This document shows, one piece after another, positions 24,676 through 33,633 of a stretch of 64,000 bases of DNA. Below the pieces are notes generated by a model. It was not told the DNA's origin. It did no database searches and worked only from the letters and a program-made list of their open reading frames with translations. How positions within the stretch are numbered: the stretch's first letter is position 1; every line of letters starts with the position of its first letter. The translations under genes and the position numbers were made by a program. The DNA is from Clostridium_AD frigoriphilum (lineage in GTDB: Bacteria; Bacillota; Clostridia; Clostridiales; Clostridiaceae). The stretch spans positions 62,001 to 126,000 of the forward strand of contig NZ_JAZHFS010000002.1 in NCBI RefSeq assembly GCF_036541405.1, in the 5' to 3' direction.

Positions 24676-24751
24676 TTTATTCCTAAAAACATAAATACGA
24701 GATTAAATTAACTTGAAATAAAAAGAAATATAAAATACGGAGGAATTAATA

Positions 24752-26644
24752 ATGATAGAAATAGAATTAAAGGAAGTAGAAAAATATTTTGGAGGTAATA
24801 GAATCCTTAGCAATATTAGCTTTGAAGTTCATAACAATGAAAGAGTTGGACTAATTGGGAAAAATGGATCGGGTAAAACTACAATTTTTAAAATTATTGC
24901 TGGTATGGAAAATAAAGACAACGGAAGCGTATCTATAAGAAAAAATTCGACAATAGGATATTTAGAGCAAATACCAGATTATCCAAAACATTTTAAAGTG
25001 ATAGATGTTCTAAAAACTGCTTTTCGAATTCAATATGAAATAAATAAAGAATTAAAAATAATAGAAGTGAAAATGGGTAGCCTAAACGGAAATGAATTAG
25101 AACGTGTTTTAAGAAAATATGGTGAACTTAATGAACTTTATCAAGCAAAAGGTGGGTATGAAATAGAAGAAAAAATGAGTAAGGTTTGCATTGGATTAAA
25201 GTTTGAAGAAGAGACTCTAGATAGGGAATTTATGACTTTAAGTGGTGGAGAGAAAACCATTGTTATGTTAGGTAAAATACTACTTGAGAATCCTGAAATA
25301 CTACTTCTTGATGAGCCTTCAAATCATTTAGATGTAGCATCAATAGAGTGGCTTGAAAATTATCTTAAATCATATAAAGGAACAGTAGTAATCATTTCAC
25401 ATGATAGATATTTCTTGGATAGAGGTGTAACAAAAATAGTTGAAATTGAGGAGGGTGAGACCTCTTTGTATAATGGTAATTATTCATATTATGTTATAGA
25501 AAAGCAAAGAAGGATATTTGAAGAGTTTGAAGCATATAAAGATCAACAAAAGAAAATAAAGGCAATGGAAAAAGCCATAAAAAGATTAAGAGAATGGGCG
25601 ACTCAAGGTGATAACGAAAAATTCTTTAAAAGAGCTGAAAGTATGCAAAAAAGGTTAGATAAGGTAGAAAGGGTTGATAAGCCCTTAATAAATGGAGCTA
25701 AAATAAAACTTGATTTTGCGAAAACTGATAGATCTGGCACGGATGTTGTGAGGCTTAAAGGTATGTGCAAAAAGTTTGAGGATAAAAAGGTATTAGAAGA
25801 TTTGTATTTAGATGTTAGAAATAGCGAATCTACAGCTTTGCTAGGAAGTAATGGTAGTGGTAAATCAACCATTGTTAAAATCATTTTAGGTCAAGTTATA
25901 CCAGATAAGGGTGAGGTAAAGTTAGGTTCTAATATTAAAATAGGATATTTACCACAGAATATAACATTTCACAATGAGGAGTTAAATGTACTTGATGTTT
26001 TTAGAGATGAAATCACTGTTTCTGAGGGTGAAGCTCGAGGAATCCTTGCGAAGTTTTTATTTTATGGGGAGAGAGTTTTTAAAAAGGTTAAAAATCTTTC
26101 AGGTGGAGAAAAAAGTAGACTTAAACTTTGCATTCTAATTCAAAATGATATAAATTTATTGATACTTGATGAGCCAACAAACCATCTTGACATTGATTCA
26201 AGGGAAAGGCTAGAAGAATCATTATTAATATTTGCAGGAACTATATTATTTATATCTCATGATAGATTTTTTATAAATAAGCTTGCAAAAAGAATATTAG
26301 AAATAGAAGATAAAAAGATTATTAGTTATGATGGCGACTATGAATATTATAGAGAAAAGAAAAATGAATTTGAACGAAATAAAGTAGAAAATCCCAAAGA
26401 AGATAAAACAAATAAGCAGCGAAGCATCGAAAATCATAATAAGATAGTAAGTAATAACAAATTAAAGGAGGTAGAAACTTTAGAAGAAACAATACAAAAA
26501 TTAGAAAAAAAATTTAGGGACATAGATGTTGAAATGAATAATAGTGGTAGAGATTATGAGAAATTGGTGGAGCTCGGAAAGAAAAAGGAAAAAATTCAAA
26601 TGGAGCTAGATGTAAATATTGAAAAATGGGTGGAAATGGAATGA
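24752..26644 (+). CDS. ABC-F family ATPase (ribosome-associated, possible antibiotic protection)
   Basis: A 630-residue soluble protein with two ABC domains and no membrane part. Domain 1 has Walker A GKNGSGKTT, signature LSGGEK and Walker B LLLDEPSNHLD. Domain 2 has GSNGSGKST, LSGGEKSRLKL and LLILDEPTNHLD. The inter-domain linker (about residues 240-310, with WATQGDNEKFFKRAESMQKR) is the helical hairpin that reaches into the ribosomal P/E site. Residues 540-630 form a charged coiled coil. ABC-F proteins either assist translation or displace antibiotics from ribosomes. The leader with a small ORF and two terminators points to inducible expression, thus to protection, but this is inference. 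CGGAGGA precedes the ATG. Confidence 0.9.
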   Translation: MIEIELKEVEKYFGGNRILSNISFEVHNNERVGLIGKNGSGKTTIFKIIAGMENKDNGSVSIRKNSTIGYLEQIPDYPKHFKVIDVLKTAFRIQYEINKELKIIEVKMGSLNGNELERVLRKYGELNELYQAKGGYEIEEKMSKVCIGLKFEEETLDREFMTLSGGEKTIVMLGKILLENPEILLLDEPSNHLDVASIEWLENYLKSYKGTVVIISHDRYFLDRGVTKIVEIEEGETSLYNGNYSYYVIEKQRRIFEEFEAYKDQQKKIKAMEKAIKRLREWATQGDNEKFFKRAESMQKRLDKVERVDKPLINGAKIKLDFAKTDRSGTDVVRLKGMCKKFEDKKVLEDLYLDVRNSESTALLGSNGSGKSTIVKIILGQVIPDKGEVKLGSNIKIGYLPQNITFHNEELNVLDVFRDEITVSEGEARGILAKFLFYGERVFKKVKNLSGGEKSRLKLCILIQNDINLLILDEPTNHLDIDSRERLEESLLIFAGTILFISHDRFFINKLAKRILEIEDKKIISYDGDYEYYREKKNEFERNKVENPKEDKTNKQRSIENHNKIVSNNKLKEVETLEETIQKLEKKFRDIDVEMNNSGRDYEKLVELGKKKEKIQMELDVNIEKWVEME

Positions 26645-26853
26645 AAAATCAAAATAATAGGTTAGTATTTTTAATATCTCGATTTATGGTATAATTTTCT
26701 TAAGGGTTATAGATAATATATTAGAATAGTGCTAAGTAGTCTATGAATAAACTTAGCCATGACAAGGGGCTTATACCTTGTACATAAGATATATAAAGGA
26801 AGTGAGTATTTAGTGGATTTGGGTATTGTGTACTAATCCGCTAAAGATATATT
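26645..26853 (+). promoter_or_regulatory. Structured leader of the aminopeptidase gene
   Basis: A TATAAT-like -10 is near 26691. The transcript can form GCTAAGT/ACTTAGC (about 26732-26758) and ACAAGG/CCTTGT (about 26762-26781). A 10-bp stem pairs TTAGTGGATT (26810-26819) with AATCCGCTAA (26836-26845). The only good ribosome binding site, AAAGGAAG, lies about 50 nt before the aminopeptidase ATG, immediately ahead of the last stem. A seven-codon frame (GTG at 26813, stop at 26834-26836) starts at normal distance from it. Confidence 0.5.
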
Positions 26854-28083
26854 ATGGATAATAAATTATTAGAGAAATATGCTCTTTTACTGGTTAAGAC
26901 AGGAATTAATATCCAAAAGGATCAAACACTTGTAATTAATTCGCCTATTGAGTGTGCTGCTTTTACTAGGATTGTTTCTAGAATAGCATATCTAGAAGGG
27001 GCTAGAGAAGTAGTGGTAACATGGAGGGATGAAATATCTACAAAAATCAAATTCATGTTTGCTCCGGAAGAGATATTTTCAGAATATCCAGATTGGCAAA
27101 GAGATTTTTATGTTTCAAGTGCGCGAAAGGGAGCTGCTTTTTTAAGTATTTCAGCTTCTGACCCAGAACTTATGAAGGATGTTAATCCTGAAAGATTGTC
27201 AAAATCAAATAAGGCTGCGAGTACTGCAATAAAAGAATACAGAGATAGAATGATGAGTAATAAAAATGTTTGGTGCGTTGCATCTATTCCAACACAAGCT
27301 TGGGCAAATAAAGTTTTCCCAGAAGTTTCAGAAGGCGATGCAATGGAAAAACTTTGGAATGCTATATTTAAAACAGTAAGAGTAGATGCGTTGGACCCTG
27401 TTGCTTCGTGGGAAACTCATAAATCAAATCTAAAGAAAAGCATGGATTATTTGAACTTAAATAATTTTAAATATCTTCAATATAAGAATTCATTGGGTAC
27501 GGATCTAAAAATTGAACTTCCAGAAAATCATCTATGGCTTGGAGGATCGGATTATACGCCTGGTGGTGTAGAGTTTATAGCAAACATGCCTACTGAAGAA
27601 GTATTTACATTACCTAAAAAAACTGGAGTTAACGGTACTGTAGTAAGCTCTAAACCTTTAAATTATAATGGAAATTTAATTGAAAATTTCTCACTTACTT
27701 TTGAGAAGGGAAAAGTAGTAGATTTTAAAGCAGAAACAGGTTATGATATTTTAAAGAGTATTATTGAAACTGATGAAGGCTCATGTTATCTTGGTGAAGT
27801 AGCATTAGTGCCATATGATTCTCCAATATCAAACTCTAATATATTATTCTATAACACGCTTTTTGATGAAAATGCATCATGTCATTTGGCTCTAGGAAAG
27901 GCATATCCAGTATGTATAAAAAATGGTGAGAATTTAAGCAATGAGGAACTTTCCGGATTAGAAGTTAATGATTCATTTGTACATGAAGATTTTATGGTTG
28001 GCACAGAGGACTTACAAATAATTGGTATCACAGCAGACGGAAAAGAAGTATCTGTGTTTGAAAATGGAAACTTTGCATTTTAA
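26854..28083 (+). CDS. M29 family aminopeptidase (AmpS/PepS type)
   Basis: A 409-residue cytoplasmic metallo-aminopeptidase of the thermophilic aminopeptidase (M29) family, releasing N-terminal amino acids from peptides. The N-terminal domain has ECAAFTRIVSRIAYLEGAR. The metal site region includes ANMPTEEVFTLPKK (Glu ligands), EGSCYLGEVALVP, FDENASCHLALGKAYP and the final VHEDFMVGT with His/Asp ligands. This is the normal full length. No ribosome binding site lies directly before the ATG; the nearest is beyond a 10-bp stem. A paired-hairpin element begins at the stop codon. Confidence 0.93.
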   Translation: MDNKLLEKYALLLVKTGINIQKDQTLVINSPIECAAFTRIVSRIAYLEGAREVVVTWRDEISTKIKFMFAPEEIFSEYPDWQRDFYVSSARKGAAFLSISASDPELMKDVNPERLSKSNKAASTAIKEYRDRMMSNKNVWCVASIPTQAWANKVFPEVSEGDAMEKLWNAIFKTVRVDALDPVASWETHKSNLKKSMDYLNLNNFKYLQYKNSLGTDLKIELPENHLWLGGSDYTPGGVEFIANMPTEEVFTLPKKTGVNGTVVSSKPLNYNGNLIENFSLTFEKGKVVDFKAETGYDILKSIIETDEGSCYLGEVALVPYDSPISNSNILFYNTLFDENASCHLALGKAYPVCIKNGENLSNEELSGLEVNDSFVHEDFMVGTEDLQIIGITADGKEVSVFENGNFAF

Positions 28084-28135
28084 CGACATTTCAGAAGTCG
28101 TTAATGTTGCAGTTTCTAAGAAGAGACTGTAATAA
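28079..28135 (+). repeat. Paired-hairpin element, copy 1 (after the aminopeptidase gene)
   Basis: Starts at the stop codon with TTTTAACGACATTTC. AACGAC/GTCGTT form hairpin 1. After AATG, CAGTTTCT/AGAGACTG with an AAGA loop form hairpin 2. No T run follows. A related element begins in exactly the same way at 57035. Confidence 0.6.
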
Positions 28136-28336
28136 AATGTATAAAAAAAGTTTGTCGAATGGTTAAAATTATATTGTACATGCTTTTTAAATATGTTAAT
28201 ATAAGTATGTAATAGTAATTTAAAGTTACTATTTAAGAGAATCTAATCTGATAAACAACATATCCCCTTTTATTTAGGAAATTATTGTTAATCAAATTTA
28301 GATCTTAATTTTCAAATAAAAGGAGGAATATTTAAA

Positions 28337-28504
28337 ATGGAAGACAAAAACTTAATTTGTAAAGACTGTGGAAAAGAATTCGTATTCACTGAGGGCGAAC
28401 AAGCTTTCTACAAAGAAAAAGGATTTGAAAATGAACCACAAAGATGTGTTGATTGCAGAAGAGCAAGAAAACAACAAAATAATAACTCATCTTTCGGAAG
28501 ATAG
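28337..28504 (+). CDS. Small zinc-ribbon protein
   Basis: A 55-residue protein with two CxxC knuckles, CKDCGKEF and CVDCRRARK, that should bind one zinc ion. It matches the short clostridial zinc-ribbon proteins that start with a 'knuckle' plus FVFTEGEQAFY and end with a polar NNNSSFG tail. Function is not established; such domains often bind nucleic acid or ribosomal components. It has a strong AAAGGAGGA site and a long AT-rich 5' region of about 200 nt after the aminopeptidase, then a strong terminator. High expression is likely. Confidence 0.88.
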   Translation: MEDKNLICKDCGKEFVFTEGEQAFYKEKGFENEPQRCVDCRRARKQQNNNSSFGR

Positions 28505-28522
28505 TTAAATAAGTGAATTATA

Positions 28523-28557
28523 CCCTATAAAACTTTTGTTTTATAGGGCTTTTTTTA
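28523..28557 (+). terminator. Terminator of the zinc-ribbon gene
   Basis: CCCTATAAAAC and GTTTTATAGGG form a perfect 11-bp stem, followed by C and seven T. Confidence 0.92.
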
Positions 28558-28590
28558 TATAAAGATACCTGTCTAATTAAAATTTATACT

Positions 28591-28648
28591 AAATAAGAGC
28601 ACTAGCCCCTTACTGTGTAACAGTAAGGGGCTAGTGCTCTTATTTTTT
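28591..28648. terminator. 26-bp perfect inverted repeat with 3-nt loop
   Basis: Bases 28591-28616 pair perfectly with 28620-28645 around GTA. The core is GAGCACTAGCCCCTTACTGT and its complement, closed by AAATAA/TTATTT with T and A flanks on both strands. It acts like a terminator for either direction, but it follows another terminator by 33 bases and has no gene of its own. Confidence 0.7.
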
Positions 28649-28836
28649 AAGTTGTGAAGCTTATTTAATTACTACATACTTGATATAGCTATTATAGGAG
28701 TAGCCGTACATTTAAAATTAACATAGAAAAAACAAAGTGGATATTTTAGATTAAATAAGAGAAACTATGTAATATAAAAATCATAATTGAGGTATCAATA
28801 TATAATTCACAATCTGTCTATCTATAAGAAAAGGAC

Positions 28837-30330
28837 ATGGTGATTGCAATGGAAAATGGAGATTTAAATGGAAATATAGATTTAATTAGGAATGGGTTAG
28901 GCAAGCAAAGTCCTATAGTGGTAAAGCATTTTTATATTGGAAGTGATCAGCCTTTAGAAGCTGCGATTATCTATGTAAATGGAATTGCGAACAAGGATAT
29001 TATTGATAGAGATATATTGAATCCTCTGATGATTCATATAGGAGAAAATTTAAATGGGAGGGCGAATATAGGAGAGTATCTTTGTAAAAGATATATTTCT
29101 ATGAGCAATACATTAATAGAATCAGATGTAAATGGGGTCGTTGATCATCTCAAAAGAGGAAAAACAGCAGTCTTAATAAATGGCGATTTGGAAGTAATAA
29201 TAGCTGACACTGCAGGTGGAGTACAACGTGCTATTATGGAGCCTATGAATGAAACAGCAGCAAAAGGTCCAAGAGATGGTTTTGTAGAGAATTTAGAAGT
29301 GAATATCAGCCTTATTCGAAGAAAAGTCAAGGATAAGAATCTCACAATTGAGTTATTTAATTTAGGAAGTCGATTGCAGAGTGATTTGGCAATAGTTTAT
29401 ATAGATGATATAGTGGATAAACATGTATTGGAAGAATTAAAAAAGAGAATAGAAGCTATTGACGTAGATGCCGTACTTTCAGCGGGAAAGCTTGAGCAAT
29501 ATATTGAAGACTATCCCTATACGGTTTTTCCACAAGCCTATAGCACAGAAAGACCAGATAGAGCCATTGGAAATATGCTAGAAGGAAGAATAGTTATTAT
29601 TGTAGAAGGAACGCCAATGGTGCTTGTATATCCAGCAATATTCATGCAATTTTTTCAGGCTGTAGAGGATTATACTGAAAGAACAGTTGTATCCTCTTTT
29701 GTAAGACTTCTAAGAATTTTGGCGGCAATTATTGTTATTACCCTACCTTCTATTTATTTAACACTTATAAAGTTTAATGTAGAACTTATACCCATAAAAT
29801 TTGTCACCCCCATTGTTCAATCAAGGGTAGGAATTGCCCTAACTCCATTTTTAGAGATTATAGCTATGGAACTAGTTGTGGAGTTTTTACGCGAGGGTGG
29901 CTTAAGGCTACCTACTAAAATTGCTCAAACATTAAGTTTAGTAGGAGGCATTATTATAGGTGATACGGCAATTCAATCTAAAATGGTTAGCCCGACTACC
30001 TTACTTATAGTGGGGATTACTGTAATTACTACCTTTTTAATACCTAATTATGATATGTCCCTTTCTATTCGAATGTTACGATTTCCAATGCTGGTACTAG
30101 CAAATATCATGGGCATATTTGGAATTGCAGTGGGTTGGTTTTTAATTTTAGTTCATCTTTCATCTTTAGACAGTCTAGGTGTACCATATTTTGAGTTTCA
30201 TAAAAGTGACATGAAGGATACCTTTATTAGAGCACCGCTTTGGAAGATGAACAAACGGCCAGAGGGAATTCCCAATAGTGACCCAATAAGGCAGACGGAT
30301 TATAGAAACAAGTTTAAGAAAAAAAGGTAG
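28837..30330 (+). CDS. Spore germination receptor subunit A (GerA/GerKA family)
   Basis: A 497-residue inner-membrane protein of the dormant spore. Family landmarks: a soluble N-terminal domain (residues 1-about 280) with TAVLINGDLEVII, EPMNETAAKGPRDGFVENL, then LRRK-like LIRRKVKDKNL and GMLEGRIVIIVEGTPMVLV. A C-terminal half with about five membrane segments follows. With the B and C subunits it forms a nutrient-sensing receptor that starts germination. Start choice is uncertain: ATG 28837, GTG 28840 and ATG 28849 are in frame, and AAGGA at 28831-28835 fits GTG 28840 best. It is first of seven germination genes with almost no gaps between them. Confidence 0.93.
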   Translation: MVIAMENGDLNGNIDLIRNGLGKQSPIVVKHFYIGSDQPLEAAIIYVNGIANKDIIDRDILNPLMIHIGENLNGRANIGEYLCKRYISMSNTLIESDVNGVVDHLKRGKTAVLINGDLEVIIADTAGGVQRAIMEPMNETAAKGPRDGFVENLEVNISLIRRKVKDKNLTIELFNLGSRLQSDLAIVYIDDIVDKHVLEELKKRIEAIDVDAVLSAGKLEQYIEDYPYTVFPQAYSTERPDRAIGNMLEGRIVIIVEGTPMVLVYPAIFMQFFQAVEDYTERTVVSSFVRLLRILAAIIVITLPSIYLTLIKFNVELIPIKFVTPIVQSRVGIALTPFLEIIAMELVVEFLREGGLRLPTKIAQTLSLVGGIIIGDTAIQSKMVSPTTLLIVGITVITTFLIPNYDMSLSIRMLRFPMLVLANIMGIFGIAVGWFLILVHLSSLDSLGVPYFEFHKSDMKDTFIRAPLWKMNKRPEGIPNSDPIRQTDYRNKFKKKR

Positions 30331-30338
30331 TGGATAAA

Positions 30339-31433
30339 ATGCAGAGAAACTCTGGTAAAAAACAAAGCTACTTAACGGTAAGTCAGTTTGCCCTTATTAT
30401 CTTTGGTAGCATCGTTGGAGTGGGTGTTTTATCACTTCCAAATGGTGTAGTAAAAGCTGCTCATCAGGATGGATGGATTTCCACTTTAATTGGTGGAATA
30501 TATCCATTATATGTTGTAAGTATAGCCAACTATATAAGTGGAAAATTTCATAATGATAACATACTAATTTTGAGTAAAAAGTATTTTGGTGAAATTATTG
30601 GAAGTAGCTTTAATTTAATCTTTGCTACTTATTTTATTTTTATAACATCGATGAATGCTTGTTATTATAGTAACTTAATGCGAAATTATATGATGGGATT
30701 TTTAACCCCTTTTAAACTTATAGCTATCCTAGTTATCTGTATTATTTATGCGGTTTCAAGAGGCTTAAAAGTAATAGGAAGAATAAGTGAAATTTCTTTT
30801 TACGTTACAATCATTCTTCTTTTATCACCTATAATAGCTTTACGATCTCCGAACATGACAAATATTTATCCTGTATTTGGCTCTGGTTTTAGTTCAATAG
30901 CAAAGGGGGCTATAAAATCAAGTTTTGCTTATGGAGGAGCGGAAATAATCCTACTTATTTATCCGTTTCTAAAAGAGAAAAAGAAGATTCTTAAATCTTC
31001 GCTTATAAGTGTGACTATAGCTATTGTTATTTATGTTTGGTGCGTTTTTATAACTATATATTATTTAGGACCAGATATTGTGAACAAAAATTTTTGGTCA
31101 TTTTTGGTGGTTACAGAAACTATAACCGTATCAGTAATCAATAATTATAGATACATTTTTATGACATTTTGGAGTTTAGTAGCATTTAAAAGTATGAGCA
31201 TTAACTGTTATGCAAGTATATATATTTTAAAAGAGTTTGCACATAAAATAGAGACTAAAAATATTTATTTTTTAATCTTTCCAATAATTGTATATTTATC
31301 TCTGAAGTTTGGTAATGAAATAAGTAGGCAAAATATTAACGATATTATTTTACCCGGGTTTATCATATTTAATTTATTATATATGACATCTATTGCTATA
31401 TTTATATCTTTTAAGGGAGGAGATAGAGCTTGA
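30339..31433 (+). CDS. Spore germination receptor subunit B (GerAB permease-like), copy 1
   Basis: A 364-residue protein of the APC-related GerAB/YndE/spore-permease family with about 10 membrane segments. It starts with SQFALIIFGSIVGVGVLSLP, the helix-1 hinge where germinant amino acids are thought to bind. GerB subunits receive the germinant (amino acid) in the membrane. A GTG at 30330 overlaps the gerA stop and is an alternative start. Its end overlaps the next gene (TTG at 31430), so translation is coupled. Confidence 0.92.
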   Translation: MQRNSGKKQSYLTVSQFALIIFGSIVGVGVLSLPNGVVKAAHQDGWISTLIGGIYPLYVVSIANYISGKFHNDNILILSKKYFGEIIGSSFNLIFATYFIFITSMNACYYSNLMRNYMMGFLTPFKLIAILVICIIYAVSRGLKVIGRISEISFYVTIILLLSPIIALRSPNMTNIYPVFGSGFSSIAKGAIKSSFAYGGAEIILLIYPFLKEKKKILKSSLISVTIAIVIYVWCVFITIYYLGPDIVNKNFWSFLVVTETITVSVINNYRYIFMTFWSLVAFKSMSINCYASIYILKEFAHKIETKNIYFLIFPIIVYLSLKFGNEISRQNINDIILPGFIIFNLLYMTSIAIFISFKGGDRA

Positions 31434-32542
31434 ATAAAAAAAAATACTTCATCATAATAATTGGTGTTTTTATTTATGTATTTATTATGCTTGATCAAGA
31501 CCGGGTACCTATTGAGGAGATAGTGACTATTAATGGCATTGGGTATGATATAGAAAGAAAAAGTGAAGGCAACATTGAATATAGTATACCTATTAATACA
31601 AATGTTTATAAGGCAAGTGGTAAGCAAGCGAATTTGTTATTTAATGAGCAAGGTCAAAATTTAGGGGAAGTAACTCAGAAAAGGCAAGAAAAGATGGATA
31701 AAAAATTTGTACAGGGGCAAGAAAGGGTTGTTTTTGTCAGCCAGGATTATGCAAGGTATGGTTTAAAAACTTTGATAGATGATAGATTTAGAAATCCACA
31801 AACGAACAATATGGCCTATATGGTAGTATGCAAAGGGAAAGCAGAGGATTATTTAAGGTACCAAGAAAAAGGTTATAGTAACTCTTCAGAATATGTAGGG
31901 GGGCTTGTAGAATCTTATGGCAATTATAGTTTTTTTTCTAATAACTACAAGTTAATAGATGCGTATGTGAGGATTGGAGCTGAGGGTAGAAGTCTGGTGC
32001 TTCCATATATAGAAATAACAGAAGAAGGAATAGAAATCACTGGTGTGGCTATTTTCAATGGAGATAAAATGGTAGAAGTTGTGGATATACAAAAGGGTAA
32101 AATACTTAATTTGTTAAAAAATGATGATGTAAACGGGATACTAACTTTACAAAAGAGTCCTAAAGAGTTTGTTGATTTTGATGCAAAAACTGGTAAAAGA
32201 AAAGTGAAATGTTATAAGCATGGAGATAAATACAGTTTCATTATTGATTTAACATTCACAGGTACAATTACTAATAATGAAATGTACGTTGATATGTTAA
32301 AGGATATAAACAAAAAAAAAGAATTTGAAAAAGATATGGAAAAAGATATGGAAAAGCAATGTGTTGATTTTATAAAAATAATGCAGAGTGATTATAAGAT
32401 GGATTGTATTACTCTTGGAAGAGAAGCGGCTGCAAAGTATGGAAGGCAGAAAAATGTAGATTGGAATAAAGTAGTTTCAAATGCAGATATTAAAGTAAAT
32501 GTGGCGGTTAATGCAGATTTACAGGGTAGAGGAGATTATTAG
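31430..32542 (+). CDS. Ger(x)C family germination protein, copy 1, lacking a lipobox
   Basis: A 370-residue GerC-type subunit. The N-terminus is a basic stretch and one hydrophobic helix (residues 6-20), then LDQDRVPIEEIVTINGIGYD. In most GerC proteins this region has a lipobox Cys followed by WD; here no Cys is present. The rest is a three-domain GerC with the terminal signature EAAAKYGRQKNVDWN. GerC proteins are usually lipoproteins on the outer face of the spore inner membrane; this one would remain anchored by its helix or be released. The start is a TTG behind GGGAGGAG. Confidence 0.9.
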   Translation: MNKKKYFIIIIGVFIYVFIMLDQDRVPIEEIVTINGIGYDIERKSEGNIEYSIPINTNVYKASGKQANLLFNEQGQNLGEVTQKRQEKMDKKFVQGQERVVFVSQDYARYGLKTLIDDRFRNPQTNNMAYMVVCKGKAEDYLRYQEKGYSNSSEYVGGLVESYGNYSFFSNNYKLIDAYVRIGAEGRSLVLPYIEITEEGIEITGVAIFNGDKMVEVVDIQKGKILNLLKNDDVNGILTLQKSPKEFVDFDAKTGKRKVKCYKHGDKYSFIIDLTFTGTITNNEMYVDMLKDINKKKEFEKDMEKDMEKQCVDFIKIMQSDYKMDCITLGREAAAKYGRQKNVDWNKVVSNADIKVNVAVNADLQGRGDY

Positions 32543-32544
32543 GT

Positions 32545-33633
32545 ATGCGGATAGAAAAGAAAAATCTACTAACTCCAAATGAAGTAACTTTTATATTAAT
32601 AGGAATTATGCTTGATGTAACGGCTACGAGTTTACCTAATGGGGGAATAGATATTGCAAAACAGGATGAGTGGATTTCTGTAATAATAGGGGCTTTATAT
32701 CCCTTATATGTAGCTATCTTAGCTGTATATGTAAGTGGAAAATACCCTAAGGATAATATTTTAGTGCTTAGTAAAAGATACCTGGGAAAGACATTTGGGA
32801 GCATATTAAATGTTCTTTTTTTACTAAGTTTTTTTAGCTTTTTTCCACCATTAATTACAACAATCATGTTAATTGTAAGAACGGAAGCATCCCCTATTTT
32901 AACTCCTTTTAAAATTTATGTAGTTTTATTATTTATAGGAGTATACGCTGCTGGCCTTGGAATTAAAGTGCTGGGAAGGACATGTGCTATCACCTTTTGG
33001 ATGGTGCTAGGGGTAATTATCCCTACCATTTCTATTTTAAAACAAGGAAGTTATTTAAATATAAGTCCTGTATTTGGGGCAGGAATTGTAAATATCTTAA
33101 AAGGTAGCGTTTACTCTGCTTATGATTACTCATTAATGGAGATTATATTTTTAATTTATCCCTTTATAAACGATAGTAGCAAGATAAGGAGTTCCACTTT
33201 AAAGGCAGTAGGATTTACTGCTATTATATATACATGGATTACTTTTATAACCATATATTATATGGGAAAAGATATTATTCATAAAACAATATGGAGTTTT
33301 TTTGGAGTTACATCGGCAGTAAAGGTTGAAGTAATAAATAATTTTAAATATATTTTCATATTTTTTTGGATAATTATAGCAATTAAATCTGTCGCTATTT
33401 TTAATTACGTGTGTTTGGTTTTCTTAAATGATTTTAAGAAAATAAAAAATAAAAAATTAATATATGTTGTTATAGCTGTTTTGGTTATTATCATTACAAA
33501 CACCTATTATTCGGATAAGTTAGCGATGGAGAAAATTATAAAATATACCCTTCCAATCAGCGTTATTTACAATTTAATATATATAACCCTCATCACCAGT
33601 TTAATATGGATAAAAAAAGGATGGGCAAAATGA
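32545..33633 (+). CDS. Spore germination receptor subunit B, copy 2
   Basis: A 362-residue GerAB-type permease-like protein with about 10 hydrophobic segments, beginning NEVTFILIGIMLDVTATSLP. The helix-1 motif differs from copy 1 (LDVTATSLPNGG against VGVGVLSLPNGV), so the germinant specificity may differ. The conserved ASDQWIS-type loop reads AKQDEWISVIIGALYPLYVA. Its stop (TGA at 33631) overlaps the ATG of the next gene, and it follows copy 1 of GerC by only 2 nt. Confidence 0.92.
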   Translation: MRIEKKNLLTPNEVTFILIGIMLDVTATSLPNGGIDIAKQDEWISVIIGALYPLYVAILAVYVSGKYPKDNILVLSKRYLGKTFGSILNVLFLLSFFSFFPPLITTIMLIVRTEASPILTPFKIYVVLLFIGVYAAGLGIKVLGRTCAITFWMVLGVIIPTISILKQGSYLNISPVFGAGIVNILKGSVYSAYDYSLMEIIFLIYPFINDSSKIRSSTLKAVGFTAIIYTWITFITIYYMGKDIIHKTIWSFFGVTSAVKVEVINNFKYIFIFFWIIIAIKSVAIFNYVCLVFLNDFKKIKNKKLIYVVIAVLVIIITNTYYSDKLAMEKIIKYTLPISVIYNLIYITLITSLIWIKKGWAK

